Source: an uncultured Pseudomonadota bacterium (GTDB lineage Bacteria > Pseudomonadota > Gammaproteobacteria > Burkholderiales > Casimicrobiaceae). Taken from it: a DNA stretch of 13,249 nucleotides. Under the pieces are notes generated by a model. The model ran no database searches, was not told the DNA's origin, and saw only the letters and a list, made by a program, of their open reading frames with translations. The stretch is taken from contig CALFEY010000242.1 in NCBI GenBank assembly GCA_937958295.1, forward strand, positions 1-13,249. Direction: 5' to 3'. How positions within the stretch are numbered: the first letter of the stretch is position 1; each line of letters opens with the position of its first letter. A program made the translations under genes and the position numbers. This document shows, one piece after another, positions 1 to 8,436 of the stretch.

Positions 1-273
1 GCCGTCGAAGTGGCGGGCCGCACGGCCTACGTGACGCTCGACATGTCGCCTGGCTACGGCTATACCGGGATCGTCATCGCCATGCTGGCGGCGCTCAATC
101 CGCTGGGCGTCGTCGCGGCCGCGATCTTCGTGGCCGGCGTGCTCGTGGGTGCCGACAGTATGAGCCGCGGCGTGGCGGTGCCCACCTACATCGCCGACGT
201 GATCGTGGCGATCTCCCTCATCTCGATGCTGGTGGCCACCGCGTTCGCGCGCTACCGGCTGCGCTGGCGCTGA
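1..273 (+). CDS. Nucleoside/nucleobase ABC transporter permease (BMP/YufP type), C-terminal fragment
   Basis: The reading frame is open from the first base, so the true start lies before the window and only about the last 90 residues are visible. The fragment is hydrophobic, with three likely membrane segments. The stretch GYGYTGIVIAMLAALNPLG followed by a glycine/alanine-rich helix resembles the C-terminus of YufP/NupP-type permeases, inner-membrane subunits of ABC importers for nucleosides and nucleobases that work with a BmpA-like lipoprotein. The stop codon TGA shares one base with the ATG of the next permease, so the two are almost certainly translationally coupled. The missing ATPase and binding protein are expected upstream. 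Substrate is inferred from the downstream uracil genes; family assignment is firm, specificity is not. Confidence 0.85.
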   Translation, partial: AVEVAGRTAYVTLDMSPGYGYTGIVIAMLAALNPLGVVAAAIFVAGVLVGADSMSRGVAVPTYIADVIVAISLISMLVATAFARYRLRWR

Positions 274-1199
274 TGCTGGACGACATCGCCACCATCCTCG
301 CCAACGCCGATTTCTGGGCCGCGGTGCTGCGCATCGCCACGCCTCTCATCTTCGGCACGCTGGGCGTGCTCCTGTGCGAGCGCGCGGGCGTGCTCAACCT
401 CGGTATCGAAGGAATCATGGTGGCGGGCGCGCTCGTGGGCTGGCTCGTGGTGTATTTCGGCGCGGGGCTGTGGGTGGGCGTGCTCGCGGCCGCGCTCACC
501 GGCGCTGCCTTCGGCCTGCTGCATGCGCTGCTCACGGTGCCGCTCGCCCTGTCGCAGCACGTGGCGGGTCTTGGCATCACCCTGTTCGCCACGTCGGTGT
601 CGTATTACGCGTATCGCGTGAGCTTCCCCGCCGTGACCACGCCGCCCACGATCCAGCCGTTCACCGAGATGAGCTTCCTGCCGCTGCCGATCCTCGCGCA
701 GCAGACGCCCATGACGCTGCTCGCGCTCGTCACGGTGCCGGTCCTCGCGTGGGTGCTGTATCGCACGCCGGTGGGTCTCGCCGTGCGCATGGTGGGCGAG
801 AACCCGGCCGCTGCGGAGGGCCAGGGGTTGAGCGTCAACGCCGTGCGCACCGGCGCGATCTGCGCCGGCTCGGCGCTGATGGGCGTCGCGGGCGCCTTCC
901 TCACGCTGTCCGCCTTCAACGCTTTCTTCTTCAACATGATCAACGGCCGCGGCTGGATCTGCGTGGCGCTCGTGGTGTTCGCGAGCTGGCGTCCCGGCAA
1001 GGCGCTCGCCGGGGCGCTGCTCTTCGCGTTCTTCGATGCCATGCAGCTGCGCCTGCAGCAGTCCGGTGCCGGGGGCGTGCCCTATCAGCTGTACCTCATG
1101 CTGCCGTACCTGCTGTCGATCCTCGCACTGGTGCTCGTCGCGCGGCGCGCGGCGTATCCGCAGGCGCTGATGAAGGCCTACCGGAAGGGGGAGCGCTAG
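273..1199 (+). CDS. Nucleoside/nucleobase ABC transporter permease (BMP/YufQ type)
   Basis: This 308-residue protein is very hydrophobic, with about eight to ten predicted membrane segments, the size usual for YufQ/NupQ-type permeases. Residues 36-49 (ERAGVLNLGIEGIM) are the family signature. The cytoplasmic loop near residues 173-183 (VGENPAAAEG) resembles the segment that contacts the ATPase in this transporter class. It would pair with the preceding permease to form the membrane channel of an importer. The start ATG overlaps the upstream TGA by one base and no separate ribosome binding site is visible, which points to coupling. Only 31 bases separate its stop from the next gene, a uracil-degradation gene, so uracil or a pyrimidine nucleoside is the most likely cargo. 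A purine or other nucleoside substrate cannot be excluded. Confidence 0.92.
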   Translation: MLDDIATILANADFWAAVLRIATPLIFGTLGVLLCERAGVLNLGIEGIMVAGALVGWLVVYFGAGLWVGVLAAALTGAAFGLLHALLTVPLALSQHVAGLGITLFATSVSYYAYRVSFPAVTTPPTIQPFTEMSFLPLPILAQQTPMTLLALVTVPVLAWVLYRTPVGLAVRMVGENPAAAEGQGLSVNAVRTGAICAGSALMGVAGAFLTLSAFNAFFFNMINGRGWICVALVVFASWRPGKALAGALLFAFFDAMQLRLQQSGAGGVPYQLYLMLPYLLSILALVLVARRAAYPQALMKAYRKGER

Positions 1200-1230
1200 G
1201 GGCGGGCATTGGGGTTATAGTGAGGTCGCC

Positions 1231-2477
<1,247 letters not shown>

Positions 2478-2481
<4 letters not shown>

Positions 2482-3665
2482 CCCTGGCGCGGGCCGCGGC
2501 CGACATCCTGTCGACCGCCGCGGTGCGCGAGCGCTGCGCGAACGTGACGGCGGCGGTGTCGGCGGGCGAGTCGCGCTGGTTTCGCGTGGACCGCGCGCAG
2601 CTGCCGGCGGTGGCGCAGCGGGTGGCCGCGGTCACGCGGCGTCGCTATCCCTCGCTCGCCATTCCCTATCACAGTCGCTGGCGCCACTTCGAGGCCGGGG
2701 GCGTGGATCGCCCCGGCGCGCTCGCCGCCGCGCTCGCGGGCCGCTCGCCGGCCGACCAGGCGCGGGCGCGCATCGACCTTGCGGTGGTGAGCGTGTTGCT
2801 CGATGCCGGTGCCGGCCCCGACTGGCGCTACGCCGAGGCGCGCTCCGGCGCGCAGTACACGCGCTCCGAGGGCCTCGGCGTGGCGAGCTTCGACGCCTTC
2901 GCCGCCGGGCTCTTCTCGGCCACGGCCGATCCCCTGCGGGCCGATGCCGCGGCGCTCGCCCACATCGACGAGGCGGCGCTCGCCCGCGCCTTCCAGGTGA
3001 GCGAGCGCAATGCGCTCGTGGGCTTGCCGGGTCGCGCCGGGCTGCTGCGCCGCCTGGCCGCGAGCGGCCTCGCGCGCCCGGGCGCGCTCTTCGACATCGT
3101 GACGGACGGGGGAAAGGCGCGTGCCGTCGAGGCGCACGCGATCCTGCGCGCCGTGCTCGATCACCTGGGATCGATCTGGCCGCGCGGGCTGCGCGTGGAC
3201 GGCATCGCGCTGGGCGACACGTGGCGGCATCCGGCGGCCGGTGGCCACGGCGTCACGGCCGGTCTCGTGCCCTTCCACAAGCTGTCGCAGTGGCTCACCT
3301 ACTCGCTGTTCGAGCCGTTCGAGTGGGCGGGCATCGACGTCACGCAGCGTGAGGCGCTCACGGCGCTGCCTGAGTACCGCAACGGCGGGCTCCTGATCGA
3401 CGGCGGCGTGCTGCGTCTCACCGACCAGGTGTTCACCGACGTCGCGATCCCGGTGGAGCGGGAGATCGTCGTGGAATGGCGCGCGCTCACGGTGACGCTC
3501 CTCGACGAGCTCGCCCCGCTCGTGCGCGCCGAGCTCGGCCTGCTCGATCTTCCACTGGCCTGCATCCTCGAAGGCGGCACCTGGGCCGCGGGCCGCGAGC
3601 TCGCGCAGGTGCTGCGCAAGGGCGCGCCACCGCTCACCGTCGACAGCGACGGCACCGTGTTCTAG
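2478..3665 (+). CDS. DUF1688 uracil-catabolism protein (URC4/Urg3 family)
   Basis: The 395-residue protein belongs to the DUF1688 family, whose fungal members are URC4 and Urg3. Recognisable conserved stretches are VPFHKLSQWLTYSL (about 262-275), LPEYRNGGLLIDGGVL (about 296-311), the VEWRALTV segment, and the C-terminal LEGGTWAAGRELA and SDGTVF boxes. No membrane segment or signal peptide is visible, so it should be cytosolic. In yeast URC4 is essential for uracil catabolism, but its reaction is unknown. The chosen GTG start overlaps the TGA of URC1 in a GTGA junction, and AAGGG (2464-2468) lies nine bases upstream. The frame stays open further upstream, but that part reads through URC1 out of frame and is arginine-rich shadow sequence. 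Translation is probably coupled to URC1, suggesting that the two products act in matched amounts. Confidence 0.92.
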
Positions 3666-3732
3666 GCTTCGCGGTCCGCCGCCGTCCGTCTTCGCGAACC
3701 GCCTCTTTCCGACTTCCAAGGATCTCTTCGCC

Positions 3733-4365
3733 ATGCCCACGAAAGTGCACGTCTTCGACCATCCTCTCGTGCAGCACAAGCTCACGCTCCTGCGCAAGAA
3801 GGAGACGAGCACCACGAGCTTCCGACGCCTGCTCACCGAGATCGGCTCGCTCATGGCCTACGAGGTGGTGCGCGACGTGCCCATGCACGACGTGATCATT
3901 CAGACGCCGCTCGAGACGATGAACAGCAAGCTCATCGACGGCAAGAAGCTCGTGTTCGTGCCGATCTTGCGCGCCGGCATGGGGCTGCTCGACGGTTTCC
4001 TCACCGTGGTGCCCGGCGCGCGCGTGGGCCACATCGGGCTCTACCGCGATCCCAAGACGCTCGTGGCGGTGGAGTACTACTTCAAGATGCCGGGCGGGAT
4101 GTCCGAGCGCGATGCGGTGGTGCTCGATCCGATGCTCGCCACCGGCCATTCGGCGGTGGCCGCGGTGGACCGGCTGAAGGAGACGAGGCCGCGCTCGATC
4201 CGCTTCGTGTGCCTCGTGTCGTGCCCGGAGGGCGTCCGCACGTTCCAGCAGGCGCACCCCGACGTGCCGATCTACACGGCGAGCATCGATCGCGAGCTCA
4301 ACGACCACGGGTACATCCTGCCGGGCCTGGGCGACGCCGGCGACCGCATCTTCGGTACGAAGTAG
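3733..4365 (+). CDS. upp: Uracil phosphoribosyltransferase
   Basis: This 210-residue protein has the standard length of bacterial Upp. It catalyses uracil + PRPP to UMP + pyrophosphate in the cytosol. Visible motifs are the VPILRAGMGLLDG segment (76-88), the PRPP-binding loop VVLDPMLATGHSA (129-141), and the C-terminal uracil-binding region ILPGLGDAGDRIFGTK, almost as in Escherichia coli. AAGGAT at 3718-3723 serves as ribosome binding site, nine bases before the ATG. It is the last gene of the operon, 67 bases after URC4. The gap has G+C-rich partial repeats (GCGGT/ACCGC) but no convincing terminator. In the URC pathway this enzyme (Fur1/URC6 in yeast) supplies UMP for degradation, so here it probably serves catabolism as well as salvage. 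The last codons form half of a palindrome shared with the convergent gene. Confidence 0.97.
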   Translation: MPTKVHVFDHPLVQHKLTLLRKKETSTTSFRRLLTEIGSLMAYEVVRDVPMHDVIIQTPLETMNSKLIDGKKLVFVPILRAGMGLLDGFLTVVPGARVGHIGLYRDPKTLVAVEYYFKMPGGMSERDAVVLDPMLATGHSAVAAVDRLKETRPRSIRFVCLVSCPEGVRTFQQAHPDVPIYTASIDRELNDHGYILPGLGDAGDRIFGTK

Positions 4366-4383
4366 GCTACTTCGTACCGAAGA
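4349..4383. terminator. Perfect 17-bp inverted repeat between convergent genes, candidate bidirectional terminator
   Basis: The left arm 4349-4365 (TCTTCGGTACGAAGTAG) is the exact reverse complement of the right arm 4367-4383, with one central base. The arms contain both TAG stop codons, and each arm encodes FGTK-stop for its own gene. As RNA it would fold to a long hairpin on either strand, with a loop of three or more bases. There is no T run on either side, so intrinsic termination is inferred from position and symmetry only. Because the hairpin overlaps the last codons of both genes, a translating ribosome would melt it. Another role is possible, such as transcript-end protection or blocking convergent transcription. 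Confidence 0.6.
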
Positions 4384-5290
4384 AGGCCGTGATGAGCGGG
4401 ATCACCTGGTCCGGCGCCTCGTCGATGAGCCAGTGCCCGGAGCCGCGGATCAGCACGCCTTCGACCTTGTCCGCCACGAGCCTGCCCTGCGAGAGCAGGA
4501 AGTCGCCGCCCGATTTCTCGCCACCCAGCACGAGCAGCGGCATCGGCAGCTTGGTGCGGGCGAGCTCGGCGTTGTCCTTCGCATCCTGCTCGAAGGCGCG
4601 GAATACCTCCATGCCCGAGCGCATGGCGCCCGGCTGCGCATAGGCTCTCGCGTAGAACCGGCGGTCGGCGGGCGACACGGACCGCCTTGCGTCCGCAGCG
4701 AAATCGTTCCAGAAGTGGTCGAGGTAGGTCCTCTCGCGGCCCGTCACCAGCGCGAGCGGCGTGGGGCCGTAGAAGTGAAAGTGCCATAAGTCCCGCAGCA
4801 GGAAGAGGTTGGTGGTGTCGCCCACCCCCGGAATGAACGCGTCCATCAGCACGAGCCGCGTCACCGCGCCAGGGAACTGGGCGGCGTAGGCATACGCGAC
4901 CATGAGCCCGATGTCGTGTCCCACCATGCCCACCCGCGCGTGCCCGAGTGCTTGCGCCAGGGCCCGGACGTCCTGCGCCATCGTCTTCTTCGCGTAGCCA
5001 TCGGCGGCTTTGGTGCTGGAGCCGAAGCCCCGCAGATCGGGGGCCACGACGGTGTGCGTGCGGGAGAGTGCGGTGATGAGCGGACGCCACATGTGGCTCG
5101 TCTGCGCAAAGCCGTGGAGGAGGTAGATCGGGTCGCCGGTGCCGGCGGTGAGGTAGTGCATGCGGATGCCGTTGACCTCCGCGTAGCGGCTGTGGATCAC
5201 GGCCTCGGCGCGGGCCGGGCACAGCATGGCCAAGGACAACCCCAGCGCAACGATCGCGCAGACCACGGGTACGGGAATTCGTCGCATCAT
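4367..5290 (-). CDS. Exported alpha/beta hydrolase, epoxide hydrolase-like
   Basis: The 307-residue protein (from ATG at 5290) starts with a signal peptide: MMRR, a hydrophobic core to about residue 24, then PARAEA with cleavage likely after A30. The mature part is an alpha/beta hydrolase. The oxyanion segment is LLHGF (57-61), PDLRGFGSS lies at 84-92, the nucleophile elbow GHDIG puts Asp126 in the nucleophile position, and the GSGHW motif supplies His286. An Asp nucleophile is typical of epoxide hydrolases and dehalogenases, not esterases. The arginines that follow the nucleophile in fluoroacetate dehalogenase (DRxxR) are missing. An in-frame GTG at 5320 is an alternative start, giving 317 residues; neither start has a good ribosome binding site. 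ATG was chosen because the signal peptide then begins normally. Substrate is unknown; it is divergent from a LysR regulator that may control it. Confidence 0.85.
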   Translation of the reverse strand: MMRRIPVPVVCAIVALGLSLAMLCPARAEAVIHSRYAEVNGIRMHYLTAGTGDPIYLLHGFAQTSHMWRPLITALSRTHTVVAPDLRGFGSSTKAADGYAKKTMAQDVRALAQALGHARVGMVGHDIGLMVAYAYAAQFPGAVTRLVLMDAFIPGVGDTTNLFLLRDLWHFHFYGPTPLALVTGRERTYLDHFWNDFAADARRSVSPADRRFYARAYAQPGAMRSGMEVFRAFEQDAKDNAELARTKLPMPLLVLGGEKSGGDFLLSQGRLVADKVEGVLIRGSGHWLIDEAPDQVIPLITAFFGTK

Positions 5291-5389
5291 CTTGGGGTTG
5301 CGCTCGATCGGAAAGGGCACAGGATAGGATCGGGCGACGCCGCCGGCCAGCCGGTGCCGTCCGGACCAGGCTTACGGAAACAGCGAACG

Positions 5390-6292
5390 ATGATGAAACT
5401 CGACGGTGTCACCGCCTTCGTAGCGGCGGTCGAGGAGGGCTCGATCAGCGGCGCCGCGCGCCGGCTCGGCGTGTCGAAGTCGGTGGCGAGCGACCGCCTC
5501 GCGGAGCTGGAGCGCGCGCTCGGTGCGGCACTGCTGCAGCGAACCACCCGCAAGCTCTCCGTGACCACGGATGGCGTGGCGTTCCTCGAGCGGGCCCGCC
5601 GGATCGTGCACGAGGCCACCGAGGCCGTGGCCGAGCTCTCCGTGCGCCGCGGGACGCTATCGGGCCCGCTGCGCCTGTCGGCGCCGGTCAGCTTCGGCAC
5701 GCTGCATCTCGGCCCCGCGCTGTATCCGTTCCTGCGCGAGCATCCGCGCATCGAGCTCACGCTCGAGCTCGGCGATCACTTCGTCGACGTGGCCGCCGAC
5801 GGCTTCGATGCGGTGATCCGTCACGCCGACGTGCGCGACCGTCACCTCGTAGCCAAGCGTCTCGCCTCGAGCCGGCGGCTCCTCGTGGCGGCGCCTTCCT
5901 ATCTCGCTCGGCACGGCACCCCGCGTACGGTCGAGGAGCTCGCCACGCACGCGGCGATCCTGTACACGGGGAGGGAGGCCGACTGGCGCTTCACGGATCG
6001 GGGCAAGGTGAGTGTCGTGCGTCCTGCGCGTGCCTTGCGGGTGAACAACGGCCTCCTCATGCGCGATGCTGCCGTGGCCGGCCTGGGCATCACGCTGCTG
6101 CCCACCTTCATGAGCCACCCCGAGCGGGTGCGCGGCAGTCTCGAGGTGGTGGCCCTCGACGCTGCCGCCGATGCCGCGGAGGTGCACCTGCTCCACTCCC
6201 GGGAGCAGGGCAACTCCGCCAAGCTGCAGGCGCTGGCGGCGCACCTTCGCGACGCATTCGGCGACCCGCCTTACTGGGACCCGGCGCCGTAG
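5390..6292 (+). CDS. LysR-family transcriptional regulator
   Basis: This 300-residue protein has the usual LysR length. The N-terminal winged helix-turn-helix covers about residues 5-63 (FVAAVEEGSISGAARRLGVS, then a recognition helix around SVASDRLAELE, then the LLQRTTRKLSVT wing). A linker helix leads to a substrate-binding domain from about residue 92 to 290. The start is ATGATG at 5390, with GGA at 5376-5378 as a weak ribosome binding site; the second ATG at 5393 is equally possible. The frame is open back to about 4916, but that part lies antisense to the hydrolase and does not resemble a LysR extension. It is divergent from the exported hydrolase, with 99 bases between the two ATGs, so it may regulate that gene. 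Inducer unknown. The family call is secure. Confidence 0.93.
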   Translation: MMKLDGVTAFVAAVEEGSISGAARRLGVSKSVASDRLAELERALGAALLQRTTRKLSVTTDGVAFLERARRIVHEATEAVAELSVRRGTLSGPLRLSAPVSFGTLHLGPALYPFLREHPRIELTLELGDHFVDVAADGFDAVIRHADVRDRHLVAKRLASSRRLLVAAPSYLARHGTPRTVEELATHAAILYTGREADWRFTDRGKVSVVRPARALRVNNGLLMRDAAVAGLGITLLPTFMSHPERVRGSLEVVALDAAADAAEVHLLHSREQGNSAKLQALAAHLRDAFGDPPYWDPAP

Positions 6293-6335
6293 TCGCGCCG
6301 CGGGTCGAAGGGCGGACGGTGCACCCGACCGCGCA

Positions 6336-7331
6336 TCATCCCTTCTCGCTGTCGAGGTGCGCGAGCTGCAGCGGCGCGTAGCGCTCGCCGGCCACCGCGC
6401 CAGGCGGGATCGCCGCGGTGATCGCCTCGAGGTCCGCGGCGTCGAGCGCGAGGTCTACAGCGCCGAGCGCCTCGGCAAGACGGTCGCGGCGACGCGCTCC
6501 CACCAGCGGCACGATGTCGGTGCCCTGTGCCGCCACCCAGGCGATGGCCACCTGCGCAACGCTCGCGCCGAGACGCTCCGCGATGGCTCGCACGCGCTCC
6601 ACGAGCTGCAGGTTGCGCTCGACGTTGCCGGCCTGGAAGCGCGGGCTCACCGCGCGGAAGTCGTGCCCGCTTGCGCGCGCCGGCGACCAGTGCCCGCTGA
6701 TGAGGCCGCGCGACAGCACACCGTAGGCCGTGATGCCGATGCGAAGCTCGCGCGCCGCGGGCAACAGCGACGCCTCGATGCCACGCGACACGAGCGAGTA
6801 CTCGATCTGCAGGTCGCTTACCGGATGCACCGCGTGCGCGCGGCGCAGCGTGTCGGCGCCGACTTCGGACAGCCCGATATGGCGGATCCATCCGGCCTTG
6901 ACGAGGTCCGCGAGCGCGCCCATGGTCTCCTCGATCGGCACGTGCGGATCGAGGCGCGACGGGCGGTAGATGTCGATGTAGTCCACGCCCAGGCGCTGCA
7001 GCGAGTAGGCGAGGAAGTTGCGCACGGCCGCCGGTCGCGAGTCGTAGCCTGCCCAGCCGAGCGCGGGGTCGCGCAGCGCGCCGAACTTGACCGACAGCGT
7101 GTAGCTGTCGCGTGGCCGGCCGGCGAGCGCCTCGCGGATCAGCATCTCGTTGTGGCCCATGCCGTAGAAATCGCCGGTGTCGATGAGCGTGACGCCGGCG
7201 TCGACGGCGGTCCGGATCGTGGCGAGGCTCTCGCCGCGATCGGCCGGGCCGTAGAAATCGGACATGCCCATGCAGCCCAAGCCGAGGGCGGACACGGTGG
7301 GGCCGGCGGCTCCGAGCTTGCGTGTGTTCAT
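6336..7331 (-). CDS. Aldo/keto reductase
   Basis: The 331-residue protein is an NADPH-dependent aldo/keto reductase of the TIM-barrel superfamily, cytosolic. Asp51 and Tyr56 (LIDTGDFYGMGHNE) and Lys82 (SVKFG) match three of the four catalytic residues. The fourth, His of the usual HRVD motif, is replaced by Ser125 in YRPSRLDP. The C-terminal cofactor region IVPLVGARRRDRLAEAL is present. The chosen ATG at 7331 follows a clear AAGGAG at 7339-7344, seven bases away, and opens with the typical MNTRKLG. The frame is open much further upstream, but that runs antisense to the LysR gene. It is convergent with the preceding LysR gene (43 bases between stops) and divergent from the following LysR gene, which is its likely regulator. 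Substrate unknown; a pyridoxal- or quinone-type carbonyl substrate is only a guess. Confidence 0.92.
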   Translation of the reverse strand: MNTRKLGAAGPTVSALGLGCMGMSDFYGPADRGESLATIRTAVDAGVTLIDTGDFYGMGHNEMLIREALAGRPRDSYTLSVKFGALRDPALGWAGYDSRPAAVRNFLAYSLQRLGVDYIDIYRPSRLDPHVPIEETMGALADLVKAGWIRHIGLSEVGADTLRRAHAVHPVSDLQIEYSLVSRGIEASLLPAARELRIGITAYGVLSRGLISGHWSPARASGHDFRAVSPRFQAGNVERNLQLVERVRAIAERLGASVAQVAIAWVAAQGTDIVPLVGARRRDRLAEALGAVDLALDAADLEAITAAIPPGAVAGERYAPLQLAHLDSEKG

Positions 7332-7433
7332 GCGCTGACTCCTTCGCGGTGCTTCGAGGGGCGCGGACAGCGCGCCGATGGAGGCAAGATACGGCCGCGC
7401 GGACGGCGCGATAAGCCGTGCAATCGTGGATAG

Positions 7434-7455
7434 ATTGTTCGTCATGACGCACAAT
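7434..7455. promoter_or_regulatory. Imperfect 22-bp palindrome, candidate LysR operator
   Basis: Outer arms ATTGT (7434-7438) and ACAAT (7451-7455) flank a perfect 10-bp core palindrome CGTCATGACG (7440-7449). The only unpaired position is T7439 against C7450. It includes a T-N11-A spacing (T7439, A7451), the usual LysR recognition pattern. It lies between the divergent reductase and LysR genes and ends five bases before the LysR ATG. It is therefore suited to autorepression and to control of the reductase. Binding is inferred. Confidence 0.6.
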
Positions 7456-7460
7456 GAGGC

Positions 7461-8381
7461 ATGAGCGCCCATGCGAGCGACCTGGACGACCTCGCCGCCT
7501 TCGCGGTGGTGGGCCGCACGCGGAACTTTCGCCGTGCCGCGCTCGAGCTGCGGATGTCGGCGTCGAGCCTCTCGCAACGCGTCCGCGATCTGGAGGCGCG
7601 GCTGGGCGTGCGGCTTCTCCACCGCACCACGCGGTCGGTGTCGCCCACCGAGGCGGGCGAGCGCCTCCTGCGGCGTTTGAGCCCCGCCCTGCAGGCGGTG
7701 AGCGATGCGGCGCTCGAGGTGCGTGGACTGCGCGACCGGCCGTCGGGACGGCTGCGCCTGAACGGTCCCGAGCCCGCGCTGCGGCACGTCCTCGCGCCGA
7801 TGGTGGGACCGTTCCTGCAACGCTATCCGGAGATCGAACTCGAGGTGGTGGCGGAGTCGTCGCTCATCGACATCGTGCGCGAAGGATTCGATGCCGGCAT
7901 CCGCTACGAGGAAACGCTCGCGCAGGACATGATCGCTCTGCCCCTCGGGCCCCCTGAGCGGACGCTGCTCGTTGCCGCACCGGGCTTCCTGCGCGGCCGG
8001 TCGCCGCTGCGGCATCCGAAGGACCTCGTGGGCGCGCCGTGCATCGCCACGCGCTTTCGCAGTGGCGCGCTCTTGTCGTGGGAGTTCCGAAAGGGACGTA
8101 GTCGCGTGCGCGTCCTGCCCACGGGGCCGCTCACCGCTTCATCAATCGAGGTCCAGGTCGCCGCGGCCTGCGACGGCATAGGTTACCTGCTCACGCTCGA
8201 GGGCAACGTGCGCGCCGCGCTCGCCGCCGGCCGGCTCGTGCGCCTCCTCGACGACTGGCGTCCGCTGGAGCCTGGCCCGTTTCTCTACTACCCCGGACGC
8301 CGCCAGCCGCCGCCCGCGCTGGCGGCATTCATCGCCTTCGTGCGCGAGTGGAACGCCGCGCGCGCCGCGTCGCGCGCTTGA
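7461..8381 (+). CDS. LysR-family transcriptional regulator
   Basis: This 306-residue LysR regulator has an N-terminal helix-turn-helix over about residues 8-66 (LAAFAVVGRTRNFRRAALEL, a SASSLSQRVRDLEARLG recognition helix, LLHRTTRSVSPT wing) and a C-terminal effector-binding domain. The start is forced: an in-frame TGA lies at 7455-7457, and no later start keeps the DNA-binding domain. GAGG is only one base from the ATG, too close for a normal ribosome binding site, so translation may be leaderless or inefficient. A palindrome ends five bases before the ATG, which suggests autoregulation. It is divergent from the aldo/keto reductase and most likely controls it. The cytosine deaminase gene follows on the same strand after 55 bases, so a role there is possible but less likely, since that gene has its own promoter. 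Confidence 0.93.
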   Translation: MSAHASDLDDLAAFAVVGRTRNFRRAALELRMSASSLSQRVRDLEARLGVRLLHRTTRSVSPTEAGERLLRRLSPALQAVSDAALEVRGLRDRPSGRLRLNGPEPALRHVLAPMVGPFLQRYPEIELEVVAESSLIDIVREGFDAGIRYEETLAQDMIALPLGPPERTLLVAAPGFLRGRSPLRHPKDLVGAPCIATRFRSGALLSWEFRKGRSRVRVLPTGPLTASSIEVQVAAACDGIGYLLTLEGNVRAALAAGRLVRLLDDWRPLEPGPFLYYPGRRQPPPALAAFIAFVREWNAARAASRA

Positions 8382-8406
8382 CCAAACGGGCGGCCGCCGA
8401 AATACT
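8378..8406 (+). promoter_or_regulatory. Sigma70-like promoter of the cytosine deaminase gene
   Basis: TTGACC (8378-8383) matches the -35 consensus at five of six positions. It is separated by 17 bases from AATACT (8401-8406), a four-of-six match to the -10 consensus. It overlaps the stop codon of the upstream LysR gene. A start near 8413 would give a leader of about 24 bases before the ATG at 8437. No operator is evident. Confidence 0.55.
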
Positions 8407-8436
8407 CGACCGCTTTCCCTCCCGCGCTTGAGCTCC

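Noticed and set aside
4367..5290. Fluoroacetate dehalogenase
   Set aside because: The Asp nucleophile and HMW segment are similar, but the substrate-binding arginines after the nucleophile (DRxxR) are absent (here DIGLM).
4916..5389. An in-frame N-terminal extension of the first LysR regulator
   Set aside because: It overlaps the hydrolase antisense and places about 158 unrelated residues before a complete, normally positioned LysR DNA-binding domain.
6293..6335. Terminator between the convergent LysR and aldo/keto reductase genes
   Set aside because: Only short GGTCG/CGACC-type pairings with long spacers were seen, and there is no T run.
7332..8015. An in-frame N-terminal extension of the aldo/keto reductase
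   Set aside because: It runs antisense to the second LysR gene. The ATG at 7331 has a strong AAGGAG site and the typical reductase N-terminus.
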